Shown here in pieces: positions 39,711-50,604 of a stretch of 64,000 nucleotides of DNA. The notes below the pieces were generated by a model. It worked only from the letters and a program-made list of their open reading frames with translations. It was not told where the DNA came from and did not search any database. Numbering within the stretch: the stretch's first letter is position 1; each line of letters opens with the position of its first letter. The DNA is from Branchipolynoe longqiensis (Eukaryota > Annelida > Polychaeta > Phyllodocida > Polynoidae). A program made the position numbers and the translations under genes. The DNA lies in assembly GCA_030323885.1 (NCBI GenBank), contig JASIRB010003264.1, positions 1 through 64,000 of the forward strand, written 5' to 3'.

Positions 39711-40744
39711 AAATAATCCATAAAACAAAATCATGAGCACTGGAACTAATTAATATGCAAATAACCTACAAACTGCTATTATATGAATGTTAATGAAAGA
39801 TCATTCTTAATATTAGTTATTTGATAGGGATTTGGTTATTTCAGATCTGGTCAAGTAATCTTACCATGTATACCCTAGAGAGTAACTGAATTATGAATAA
39901 GAGAGGTTGTTTTGGGTATGATACAAGCCCTGTGAAGCTGTATAATCCGATGAAAGCGACAAGTATCAATTTTTAAGTCATTGGTTTGACTCGACCAGGG
40001 TTCAAACCCACGATCCCACGATCTACCAACACAGGAGACGGACGCTCTAACTCATTCGGCCATCCCATATTGGCACTCATGCTAGCTACACTGCGATCAT
40101 ATGCGCGGCATTTTGATTTTAAGCCACCTATGTGGCTTTAGGTGATCTCAACTAGTATTATCACCTTGTGTGACCTTTGAAGGTCAATGGCCTTAAGAGA
40201 ATCAAGATCAAACTGAGTCAACCTTTCCCAGCCATTATGTGTAATCACATCACAGATGTTGCACAGTAATTACCATCATTTAAACATGGGTCAGCAAATT
40301 TGCCAAGTGCCACCATGACCAGTACCAGAGGATGCTGTAGGCCATGCCAAACAGCACACCAACAATTGCACAGAGTTAACACCAGCTCCTCATCTCACAA
40401 AGGGAAACAACACAGCTTGGTCGAACCGAGCCCTGTCAGGACAAACTATAATCACAACTAAAAACCAACGATTTATAAGGCCCACAGTGTGCTTACTATC
40501 AGTGGACAAACTGGCCTACTTGTAACATATATGGCCCATATACTGTCCATATTACCACTCTGACCATGACTTATATCACAGACAAAACTATGCTGACTAT
40601 GGGGGAACAACATGCCTCAGATCCAGACAACCTTGTGGACTGTAGCCCCCAAATCTGTCATGGGGGGTTTCCACCCCCTCCCTGCTCCAGTGACCAGTGC
40701 CTTTTAGGTAAAGCATGCATTGTTCCATGGCGTGGATGGTGTAC
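39711..40744. other. Spacer between YR elements 5 and 6, with one SINE
   Basis: AT-rich to mixed sequence without genes, apart from the SINE fragment at 39955-40072. Confidence 0.5.
39955..40072 (-). repeat. tRNA-derived SINE, minus-strand copy
   Basis: On the minus strand: TGGGATGGCCGAATGAGTTAG (box A region), a GGATCGTGGG stretch, box B GGGTTTGAACCC at 40009-39998, then CTGGTCGAGTCAAACCAATG. Same family as 26164. Confidence 0.75.
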
Positions 40745-40893
40745 CACTTGTAGGGATTGGCGCATAATTTTGAATTGTGGTTGATTCGGGCGGGAAGCCG
40801 GGGACCACCACGCCCCAAGCGGCAAAGACAAACACCTACCGAACCTCCCCCTGCACAGGCATTCAGTTGCGATCCTCCACGGTGGAAACATTT
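40745..40893 (+). repeat. A1 unit of YR element 6 with core site
   Basis: Matches A2 at 44846-44990 with few differences. The core lies at its left edge (GGCGCATAATT-TTG-AATTGTGGTTGATTC). Confidence 0.88.
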
Positions 40894-41130
40894 CAAGCTA
40901 ACAAGGACCGATACTATCCTCCCAAGGCACCCAAGATCCAACACCCACCTCAAACAAAGTCACCCAAGGAATAAATAACCATGCAGCGCACCCGGCAAGG
41001 CCCCGGTTGGCCCCCGAAGCGCACCACATGGAAATCTCGGCCTGAGAAAGACCAGGAGCAACTCGACGACTCCGTTCAAATGGCAGCAATGCCGCCTCAC
41101 CAGTGCACCAGTGGCCCATAAAGCCAAAGC

Positions 41131-41630
41131 TCCCCTCCGGCAGCTGCCGGCCGGCCCCCCCACACCAGGGAACGAAACCCCCGGCTGCGGCGGCGAGCCG
41201 CGCACGCCCCCGCGCCCGTAAGGCCTCCCCCATGTCCCCGGACCCAGGAAAAAAGGTATAACATCAAAGTATCTTTTATTCAAGGTATAACATCAATGTA
41301 TCAACCTCCCCTCCGGCAGCTGCCGGCCGGCCCCCCCGCTCCAGGGAACGAAACCCCCGGCTGCGGCGGCGAGCCGCGCCCGCCCCCGCGCCCGTAAGAC
41401 CTCCCCCCTGTCCCCGGACCCAGGAAAAAAGGTATAACATCAAAGTATCTTTTAATCAAGGTATAACATCAAAGTATCAACCTCCCCTCCGGCAGCTGCC
41501 GGCCGGCCCCCCCACACCAGGGAACGAAACCCCCGGCTGCAGCGGCGAGCCGCGCCCGCCCCGCGTCCGTAAGGCCTCCCCCCTGTCCCCAGACCCAGGA
41601 AAAAAGGTATAACATCAAAGTATCTTTTTC
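41131..41630 (+). repeat. 176-bp tandem repeat, about 2.8 copies, in the leader of YR element 6
   Basis: Copies start at 41131, 41307 and 41483 (TCCCCTCCGGCAGCTGCCGG). Each has a GC-rich part with the palindrome CCGGCAGCTGCCGG and an AT-rich part with GGTATAACATCAAAGTATC that is itself doubled. The last copy runs straight into the gag frame (TTTTTCCTTATGATTTGGTGG). Confidence 0.88.
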
Positions 41631-42227
41631 CTTATGATTTGGTGGAGCGGGGAGACGAGGGCAAGTCAGTACAGAAGGGTGAGGCCACCCGGGAGGACTA
41701 CACCCTCGGCCTTAAGTGGTTGGACACCCAGCGGGGTTTCCCGTCCCACGCACTGGCGGCCCTCTCGGTCCACCAGGGGGCCGCACGATACTCCACTACT
41801 GTGGAGTATCGTGCACCGTTACTCTGAGGACATTTTCAGCAGCATAGCTGACGGCCACCTCCCTCGGGGGTGGCGGGATCCCGGGGCTATCACAGCGGTG
41901 CGCATCGAAATTATCGCCATGGCCGGACACACCATGGCCCCGGCTAACGGCACTACGGCCGAGGTCAGTAAGACAACCAAGGCCGGCCCGGAGGCGCATA
42001 ATACCTATGACAAGGGAGCTATGGGCCCCCCTTGCACGGCCTGGAACCGGGACCCAGAATCCTGCGACAAGGCCCTCAAGGGGGAGTCGCACGGCACGGG
42101 GGCACAGAAAGTCGCACACGTCTGCGGCTACTGCGCCAATGTATGGCGCATCCTCACGACCCACGCCGACTACTCCAAGTGCTCGCGTGAGAAAGGCACA
42201 GCAAAAAAGACATTGGCAGGTTTTTAG
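41631..42227 (+). pseudogene. gag: gag of YR element 6
   Basis: It starts with YDLVERGDEGKSVQKGEATR, shared with elements 5 and 7, then RYSEDIFSSIADGHLPRGWRD and the zinc motif at about 42030-42190: CTAWNRDPESC, HGTGAQ, HVCGYC and a final His and Cys. The 41634 frame reads through most of it after a shift near 41810. The zinc motif is complete. Confidence 0.8.
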
Positions 42228-42850
42228 AAAACAGATGGGGCCGCCCTCCCCGCCCATCTATGGCGCACGGACATGGACCCCCCATGGACACTCACCTGGC
42301 CTATGGCAACCACGGCACCCAAGGCAACCAAGGCAACCCCGGTAAACAAACTTACACCCACAAGCTCACCCCTGACCCTAAGCCACTGGGCTTCCCGCAA
42401 CCCCCCCGTGACGTCACTGGGATTTCCTGTGACGTCACTGGGGTTCCCCCGGTGACCTGGATTCGGATGCTGGTGCCCGACTCAGGCTGCCCGGTGGCCC
42501 CGGCACACCCAGCCCCAGACGCGGGGACCCCCCTCATCTGCATAATAACCAATTGAACTACTCTGCTGGTACCCACGGCATCGGCTTGCCATGCTATGGG
42601 CAGAGGCGGGGGCGCTGGCAGCATGCTGGCCGACCCCGGCGGGACGTCATCGCAGCCCCACTGACAATAACAACAACAAACATGACCAGCCCGTCCCCAC
42701 ACTACGAGACGTTCGTCCGCTGCCTCCGGCCCGGGGCGGCCTCCACGCCCCGTCAGCCGGCTTCGGCCCCCGGACCAAACTTGACTTTCAGAACATGTTG
42801 ACGCAGTCATCGACAATGTGATCCAGCAATCGCTCCCGGACGAGCCGCGC
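42228..42850 (+). other. Linker region between gag and RT of YR element 6
   Basis: No single open frame. A 20-bp phrase, GTGACGTCACTGGG, is duplicated near 42408 and 42430. YETFVRCLRPGAASTP at about 42700 matches element 5. Confidence 0.45.
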
Positions 42851-44437
42851 TGTGGACCCTACCCCGGCCAATACAGAGGGACACTCGATGCCATTTGCCT
42901 GGTCATCTCGGGTACAGTGCGGAGCCGATACCCACACTACGTGGCGGCGTACGACGTCGCCAGGGCCACGGCTCTCCCAAATTTTGTGGCCGCTTGCGTC
43001 CCCATCAAGTCGGGCCTCGACATCGGCGCTTGGAGGCAGGCCCTGGCCGAACACGGACACCACCCTGGCCGACCAACTGGAGTTTGGCTTTCCGGCAAAT
43101 TACAGCACACGCACGCTCCCCACGCCCACCTACCACAACCATCGTGAGGACCCTGGCTATGCCCACTTCGTCACCGAGTACGTCGCCTGCGAGCTCGAGC
43201 TGGGTGCCCTCCTCGGCCCCTTCGAGGTCCCCCCCCTTCTCACCCTGGGTGCAGTACAGCGCCATTATGACCAGACCAAAGACCGCGCCCGGCAAACGGC
43301 GCATCATTGTTGACTTGTCACACTCGGGCGGCAGAAGCGTGAACGCGGGCATCCCTCAGGGCGAGTGCCTCGGACTCCCTCGGCCTCCCCATGGCATACA
43401 CCCTCCATTCAGTCGTGGACCCGCAGGATCGTCCGGGAGGGCCAGGGAGCCTTCGCTTGGACCGCGGACGTCGCCCGAGCATATAGGCAACTCCGCTTGG
43501 ACCCCCCCCCCTCTCTGCCGCCCTGTTCTGCATAGCGGTCGACGGCAAGACCTACGTCGACATCGCCCTGCCCTTCGGCTGCAGGACCTCCGGGGCCGCA
43601 TACATCCGATCCTCGCCCGGCAGGGCTTCTTCTCCATCATGTACATCGATGATTTCGTCGGCTGTGAGGCACATGCCGGGCCTTCAACGCCTTCCGGGCC
43701 TTGTGCGCCGGGCTGGGCGTCGACCTGGCACCCGACAAGGGCTCCCCCCCCCCCCCCCCCGAGGTGAAGCTCTCCTGGTTGGGATTCTACATATGCTCCC
43801 AGCGCATGGTCATCAGCATCCCAGAGGCAAAGCTCAACCACGTCATCCAGCAGTGCCGAGCCTGGCTGTTGAGGCCCTCCCTCACTAGGAAGGCTCTCCA
43901 ACAGCTCATCGGTAGGCTCGCGCACATCAGCGGATGCATCCCTGCGGCGCGAAAATTCATGTGCCGGCTGCTGCAGAGCCTGCATGACCTCCCCCCCAGA
44001 CTTTACCTCCTGCCGGCCCCGGTGCGGCAAACCTGGGTCATGGAATGTGAATCCTGCCTCACTGGGGCGGGCGCCTTCTCCACCAAGAGGTGCTTCTCCG
44101 AGGCCTTCAATCTCATGATGGTGGTGAAGGCATTACGGCCCCTGGTGTTGAGTGGCCTGGAGATCGTCATCAATACCGACAATGCTGCCTCAGCTGCCGC
44201 GCTCGAAAACGGCCAAGCCACCGACCCGACCCTCGGCTCTGGCTCGAGGCAGCCCTCGGGTCCTTCACCCTTACAATTAAGCACAAGCCTGGCATCGAGC
44301 TGCTCCTTGCCGATGCCCTCAGTCGAGCGCACTCCTCTCCGCTCGCCCTTGAATATGTCCGTGAAAACTGTGAATTGTTTCGACTTGCCCGCACTTGCAT
44401 CCATCATAGCCCTGACCTATTCGACCATCGCCTATGA
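42851..44437 (+). pseudogene. pol: pol (reverse transcriptase and RNase H) of YR element 6
   Basis: The pre-RT block (ALPNFVAACVPIKSGLDI) is followed by RRIIVDLSHSGGRSVNAGI, ADVARAYRQLRL, FGCRTSGAA, and MYIDDFVGCEAH with intact catalytic Asp near 43645. Then LSWLGFYICSQRMVISIP of the thumb and RNase H (MECESCLTG with Glu for the first Asp, INTDNAASAAALENG, LADALSRAHSS). C runs near 43500 and 43748-43761 coincide with frame changes. Closest relative in the window is element 5. Confidence 0.87.
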
Positions 44438-44794
44438 TTGTAGATATCAAGTCGGGGGACCACACCCGCCTGATGAGCATCCACCGCGCTGTGCTGGGGC
44501 CCAGCACATGGCGCAACTGCTGGAGGCACGCCACCCACTACGTGGAATTCATGGTTGACCGTCGGGTCGACCACCTGGCCCCGTCCCCCTATGACGTCAG
44601 GATGTTCGTCAGGCACCTCCACCACCATAATGGCGCAGGGCACCTGGGACTCGTCGACCGTGTTCGATGACGTCCCCCACCTCGCCCCCTCTGCGGCCCC
44701 CCGAGCCTTAGCACTGTGTTTCGGGTCGGCTCCGGTGGCTTCAGAGCCTCCGGCCATCCAAGAAGCCCCGCTCGACATTGACGAGTTGGACTAA
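44438..44794 (+). pseudogene. Tyrosine recombinase of YR element 6, core deleted
   Basis: LGPSTWRNCWRHATHYVEF and VDHLAPSPYDVRMFVRHLHH of the N-terminal domain join at about 44625 directly to IMAQGTWDSSTVFDDVPHLAP of the C-terminus. About 200 residues with the first Arg, Lys and HxxR are missing, and the Tyr position is Asp (VFDDVP against VFDYVP). Only remnants of both ends remain. Confidence 0.83.
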
Positions 44795-44845
44795 GACCAC
44801 CGTTGTGTAGCCCTCCCTCACTGTGGTCTCCGGGTTCCTTACTCG

Positions 44846-44990
44846 AATCGGCGCATAATTTCAAATTGTGGTTCATTCGGGCGGGAAGCCGGGAACCCTC
44901 CATACCCCAAGCGGCAAAGACGAACACCTACCAAACCTAGCCCCGCACAGGCATTCAGTTGCGATCCTCCACTGTGGAAACATTTCACCA
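44846..44990 (+). repeat. A2 unit of YR element 6 with core site
   Basis: Second copy of A1. The core reads AATCGGCGCATAATT-TCA-AATTGTGGTTCATTC. Confidence 0.88.
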
Positions 44991-45026
44991 TGCCCACCCA
45001 CCCTCTTTTGTAAGGACTACTGCATA

Positions 45027-45175
45027 GGGGTCGGCTCCGGCAGCCTCAGAGCATCCGGCCATCCAAGAAGCCCCGCTCGACATCGACGAGTTGGACTAAG
45101 ACCCCTGTTGTGTAGCCCTCCCTCACTGTGTCAATAAATCTCTTTCTCCCACCTGGTCTCCGGCTTCCTTACTCA
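45027..45175 (+). repeat. Split direct repeat B2 of YR element 6
   Basis: It repeats B1 (44715-44845): GTCGGCTCCGG-GG-CTCAGAG, CCGGCCATCCAAGAAGCCCC, GACGAGTTGGACTAAGACC and CTCCGG-TTCCTTACTC. AATAAA in TCAATAAATCTC is a likely polyA signal. B1 lacks part of this end. Confidence 0.85.
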
Positions 45176-45659
45176 AATCAGACTATCTGGAAGTATACTG
45201 AACTTCCGATCGCTGTGTAATAATGGTTCTCCCTAATAATGTTCTGCTGTTGTCATATTGTCAATGTTCTCAATGTTATAAATCATGTCAATTGTCAGTG
45301 ACAGGTGCTAGCTGTGTGTCCTGGGTAAAAACATAATTGCCATCAATGCCTTGTTTGTTGCATGTCGGGATGGTTGTGCTGCTTGTAGAGGTTAGGTTAT
45401 ATGGAAGTATACTGAACTAGTGATCAGAAGTTGACATTTAATTTTCCTTTTACTACCAGCTACACTATTACCATGTATAGAAAACAGCCTTTAGTGCCTA
45501 GTACTATGGACATTACTGCATGAGAGCACCATGCATACAAAAACATACCAAGTATGCACATGAAATGAGATACAAGAGCATAAATATAATTAAAAAAGTA
45601 AAAATACAAATTCTCAGGCCAGACCAACACTCAACACTCACTAAGATAAATAAATAAAT
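45176..45659. other. Spacer between YR element 6 and LINE 1
   Basis: AT-rich, without an ORF. A phrase TATGGAAGTATACTGAACT-TGATC occurs twice (45188 and 45400). It may include the LINE 5' untranslated region. Confidence 0.45.
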
Positions 45660-46540
45660 ATGTCAATACAACAGTCACCAATATTTACACACATGGGGGT
45701 TGGTGTGTCCTTGGGTGTGGGGGGGTTGCATGCACAGGAGAGTGATTGTGAGGACCCGGGTTTGGTGGTTGATGAGCAACCTACTTTTACTACACTTCCT
45801 TTGACAGAACTGAAGGGCCAACCAGACTTCAAGATTGGCCATCTAAACATACACAGTCTCCCCAACAAGATTGACCAGCTAAGGATAGACCTACCTGAGT
45901 CAGGATTTGATGTCTTTACAATATCGGAAACATGGCTCAACAGTGACATGGAAGATAGACTACCAAGTGAACCAGGCTACCAATTTATGAGAGCCGACAG
46001 AAAAACAAAGCGGCCAGATGGTCAAACCAAACAAGGACGTGGACTGGGAATTTATTCAAAAAATGAGCTGCATACTGATACATACAAATATGAGGACCGT
46101 AACCTCTCCAACTGCAACATTGAGCTACAATGGGCAATTACCCCAAGAGCATACTCATCGGAAACATATATAGCCCTCCAAATGGCAATCTAAATGAAGG
46201 AATTTACCTTCTACACGAATCCATAAGACAAATAACCAACATGGACAAATATGAGATACTGATACTAGGAGACTTTAATGTGGATTACAATGAAAAGAAA
46301 CAGACTCTGTGAGGAACAATGAAACAATTTGCTGCAGATTATGAGCTCCAGCAAATGATACACAAACCAACTCGGATAACCAGAACCTCTGACAAAACAA
46401 TAGACCTAGCACTCACCAATATTAAGCACTGCACCAATGCAGGAGTTATCAATTATAATATAAGTGACCACAAACCAATATACATACTAAAAAAGAAAAT
46501 AAGGAATGACAAGAGATCTCCCAAAGAGAGCTCCTAGTGG
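45660..46540 (+). pseudogene. LINE 1 apurinic-type endonuclease
   Basis: From ATG 45660: a short lead, then IGHLNIHSLPNKIDQL (first Asn), VFTISETWLNSDM (Glu), GRGLGIYSKNEL, then in other frames LILGDFNVDYN (Asp/Asn near 46263), TSDKTIDLALTN and NISDHKPIYI (Asp/His near 46463). Residues that nick target DNA are all recognisable. Frame changes occur at about 46130 and 46315. Confidence 0.83.
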
Positions 46541-48519
46541 AACAAGACCCACAGAAAAGCTGGGAAATGCTTAACACAACAATAACAAAAGCAGCTGACA
46601 TGCACTGTCCCCTAGTAGAGCTCACTATTAGAACTAATATGTCTGCATACCTTAATGATGAAGTAACAGAACTACAACAAAACAGAGACTACTTCAGACA
46701 CAAATCTGAAATATTAAAACACCCTGGTGATGAGTTCATAGCCAAATGTATGACCAGGAAAACAAGAAATGAAGTCAGAAAAGCCAAAGCAAGATTCCTC
46801 CAAGACCAACTAGACAAATATCGAAACAATGCTGGCATGTACTCAAACAAATTGAACCAGCAAACCAGACCAAAATTAGTAGCCTTTCCAGTGCAGAATC
46901 TGGCAATGTGATACCTGATAACCTACTTACTGAAGAAATCAATAACTATTTCATCGAGATAGGAGAAAGGTTAGCCAGTAAATCTAACCAAGTAACAGCC
47001 CAACAAAAATATTACCAAGCCAAACTAAATAACAACAACTATGATCTCCAAGAAACATCTTGTGATAAAATCCTAGACAGAACAAATCAAATATCATCCT
47101 ATAAATCGTGGTATAAAAGACATCAGTACTGACCTGATAAGGAGGGCAATAACAACATTACTTAGGGAATTCACAAATATGTACAACTTAATAATTAAAA
47201 CAGGCATCTTCCCTGATGCATGGACAGTAGGTACAGTCACCCCAATCCCCAAGACCAATAACCCAAGATACTGCAGTGACCTGCAACCAATTTCAATCCT
47301 CCCACCTCCAGGAAATATTAATGAACAGATTATACATAACCAAGTTAAAGCATTCCTTGAATCATCCAACTATCTGACCTACCAGCAAAATGAATTTAGG
47401 AAAAACAAATTCACTACAGGGGCTCTGGCATCTATACTGGATGAACTTCTGGGCAACATGGATAAAGGTGAACTAACAATCACTGTCTTCCTGATGCAGA
47501 AAGTAGCAATAGCTGGATTAGGCAACACAGCATATAATGTCTTCACAAATTATCTCAAGAACAGGATGCAATGCACAAAACTAAACAACAATAAGTCCAC
47601 CAACCGTAGGGTCAAGGCTGGGGTGCCACAGGGCTCCACCCTAGAACCCCTGCTATTCCTAATCTTTATTAATAACCTACCACTAGTATTTGAAAGAGCA
47701 ACATATACATTATTTGCTGATGACGCAGTACTCACAGTACCCAATAGAGATCTTGTGGCAGCTGCAGCCCAGACAGACATGGTGCTAGATAAGGTGAATA
47801 CATGGTGCCATGAATATAAGCTAACAGTAAATAGTGCCAAGACAGAGTATGTGATCTATGGGATGAAAATGAGAAAAACAAGAGCCCCTCAAATCCAACT
47901 ACAAATGGATGGAACCTTACTTCGTGAAGTGGACTCCAACAAATACCTGGGCACAACTCTTAGACTCCACACTAAATGGGAACCGAGAATTAGCAAAACT
48001 GAATCAAACACTGGCACTAAAACTGACAACCTTTAGGAAATTAAGGAAATTCATAAGTGAAAACACTGCACTCCTGCACAAGACTACAATATTGCCTAAA
48101 TAGATCACAATGACATCATATATGAGCTGTTAACAAAACAAGAAAAGTTCAAACTGCAAATAATTCAGAACCGAGTGCTGAGAACAGTTTACCAAGGCAA
48201 GACACTCAGTGTGGCTGAACTGCACAAGAAAGCCAAATTGGATACTCTCTCAGAACGAAGGGACCTACACCTGATGGCACTAATGCACAAATGCGAAAAA
48301 GACGAACAATTCATTGACTGCACAAATAGAATACCAAGAACAGGAGCCTCCACTCTGCTCAATGTACCAAACCCTTCAACAAATAAATATATTGGAGCAC
48401 CAATCTACAAAGGTAGTGTCATGTGGAATGACCTCCCTATCAGAGTTAGAGAAACACAAACAATACTTGCCTTCAAAAATGCATATAGAGCCCACCTGGT
48501 TATTCAGGCCCTTGAATGA
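46541..48519 (+). pseudogene. LINE 1 reverse transcriptase
   Basis: After a helical linker, RT has ILKTGIFPDAW-type start (IIKTGIFPDAWTVGTVTPIP), YQQNEFRKNKFT, VKAGVPQGSTLEPLLFLIFI, and the catalytic FADDAVLTV near 47715, then KTEYVIYGMK. Frame breaks lie at about 46910, 47130, 48035 and 48100. Part of the region between LEFRK and the QGS block is shortened. The last frame (48175-48519) is the usual LINE C-terminal region (VYQGKTLSVAELHKKAKLDT). Confidence 0.85.
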
Positions 48520-49528
48520 CTACTGCAGTAATTACCAGCAAAGCCCTGAGCTTCTGCCACCCCCCCCCCCCCCCCCCCCCCCGCCTCCGCATCCTCACTT
48601 GCTCTCCTGTGGAGTTTTCCCCCCCACCACCCACCCGAATGGGCCCCCCCTCCCCTGCCACCACCCTTAACCATCATGAACAAACCATCAACACACCGAA
48701 CATCCTACACAACAATCAACCTGTTTAAACGCATTGAACATTATATAAGCCAGACAAAATGTCTTGTCAGCTTTAAACTTACCTTGCTTTATAAGAGAAA
48801 AAATGTAACCCTAAACGATTGTTTGAGTTGGCCCGAGTATACACTTTCTACTCGGTGCTGCTCCCCACTTTTGCATGAACTACAGTGACTGGTGCTGTAC
48901 ATTATACAGCAGGAGCCATTCCCTATATTATACAGGATCAGTGGTGTAACTAATACAGCACTGATCAAACTTAGATTTTTCAGACTGTCAATTCCAATAG
49001 TAAGATGGTCAGAAGACCAGTGCTCTGGCGCTGACAAATGTCATATTCAGATGAATATACCTTACCAAAAAAAACCAAAAAAAAAACAAACAAACACCAA
49101 TAAACATGCAACATCGGCGCTAACATGAATGTCATAGAGAGACAGCTACAACTAAGCGTAAACATCTTCACTTATTTCATCGAGTGATGTGAGAATGGTG
49201 CCGTTGTGTTTCAAGTGCGGGACTACAGAAGAATCACCTCCCCTTCGTTTGATTCTCCTGATCATTGTCCACACTTTGCCCAACGGCGTGCCCTTGGTGA
49301 TGCTAGAAACAAATCGTCTCCAACACGCCTCTGCGCTTCTTTGATTGTTCTGCTAGCATGAGTGCGCATAATTCTAGAGAGCGCCAGATTTCCAGCAGTC
49401 GGTCTCCTGTGGAATTTACGCTGAGCTTTCTTTCGTTCCTTAATAGCCCTCCTACAGTCATTATCCGACCATGGAGGCGTCAGACGCTTGGGAGTTGCCG
49501 AGGTCTTCGGAACAGTTTTCTCTGCGAT

Positions 49529-50313
49529 CTATCTCAGCATCTCAGCGAAGGCATCAATGTCACTGATGTCTGGAGTGAACTCCTCGCGACATAGGGTCTG
49601 GAAGGTGGGCCAGTCGGCTTTACGAAGCCGCCAGCCCCTCTGTCGCTCTACGGGAGACGCCCCTTCCCAATCAAGAATAATTGGGAAGTGGTCGCTCCCG
49701 CAGAGGTCGTCCCAGACCCTCCATGAAAAGTCCAGCGCCAGTTCTGGTTCTACAATGCTGAGATCGATGGCAGAGTATGTTCCGTAGCCGTGATGCAAAT
49801 ATGTGCATGAACTATCGTTCAATACACACAGAGCATGACCGGCCACAAGGTCCTCAATTATCTTGCCTTTAGTGTTCCTATTGTCCCCCCCCCCCATAAT
49901 GGGTTGTGGCCGTTAAAGTCACCCATAAGTAAATATGGCGACGGTAACTGGTCCACAAGGGCATCCAGTTCTTGTAATGTGAGAACGGAGCTCGGAGGAA
50001 TGTAAATGGAACAAAGAGTTACAGTCTTATGCGGTGTCAGACGAACAGCTACAGCCTGTAGTGTCGTGTCTAACGCCACTGGCGTACATACCACATCACA
50101 TCTGACCAAGATGGAGGAGCTGCCAGTGGCTCGGTCTCCACCTGGTGCATGCTTGTTGTAAATGGTGTAGCCTTTAAGACTACAACTCTCAGAAGTTTTT
50201 ATAGAAGTTTGTTGTAGGCAAACAGCAAGTGGATTGAGGTTGCAACAAAGAAGAGACAACTCTTCGATGTTGCTCCGAAAAACCTCGGCAGTTCCATTGA
50301 ATAAGAGATCCAC
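49529..50313 (-). pseudogene. LINE 2 endonuclease
   Basis: It starts with LLCCNLNPLAVCLQQT, then GSSSILVRCD, VTLCSIYIPPSS, the catalytic YLLMGDFNGHNPLWGG (49930 region), and in a second frame (49897-49529) YSAIDLSIVEP and GSDHFPIIL. A C run at 49888-49895 coincides with the frame change. Catalytic residues are recognisable. Further left, broken frames read as the RT-adjacent region of an I/Jockey-type LINE. Confidence 0.83.
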
Positions 50314-50604
50314 CTGTCACTGTCATTTTGGAGCAGTGACAGGTGTTCTCCCCCTCGCCTTTGGTTTGGGGGAGAGACTTCGACTGCAGGTTTCCGCAGT
50401 CTCGGGCATCTCAATATCAGCCAGCGCCTGATATCGATTTAATGTTAGATTTTTGGGGATCGATGACCCCCTGGACGTTTTGTCCGTAGGGGTCAAAGAT
50501 CCCTTCGGAACTCGGTCCGACAATATATTCTTCTTCTTTTTGGGCATCGCTGGCTCGGCCAGCGTCTGCACTGCAATATTATTAATAATATTAGTTTTTG
50601 GGGT

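Larger units (their letters stand above)
40745..45175 (+). mobile_element. YR retrotransposon element 6, GC-rich, plus strand, complete ends
   Basis: A1 (40745-40893), a leader with 176-bp tandem repeats, gag, RT-RNase H, a shortened recombinase, B1 (44715-44845), A2 (44846-45026) and B2 (45027-45175). This is the full A1-B1-A2-B2 layout of split direct repeats. The A units share GGCGCATAATTT, ATTCGGGCGGGAAGCCGGG, CCCCAAGCGGCAAAGAC and AGGCATTCAGTTGCGATCCT. The coding parts are broken. Confidence 0.88.
45660..49075 (+). mobile_element. LINE 1 (non-LTR retrotransposon), decayed, plus strand
   Basis: Endonuclease, RT and a long 3' end are present. The 3' end has a poly-C run (48561-48582) and finishes in A-rich sequence at about 49065; the same 3' end recurs as a truncated copy at 23036-23595. 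The endonuclease motif type (HLNIHSLPNKIDQL) suggests a CR1/L2-like group, inferred from motifs only. No separate ORF1 was recognised upstream. Confidence 0.85.

Noticed and set aside
40640..40675. Short CCCCCA/TGGGGGG inverted repeat as a terminator or end
   Set aside because: Too short and isolated to carry meaning in this composition.
41131..41630. A CRISPR-like array
   Set aside because: Units are 176-bp tandem repeats with no unique spacers, inside a eukaryotic retrotransposon leader.
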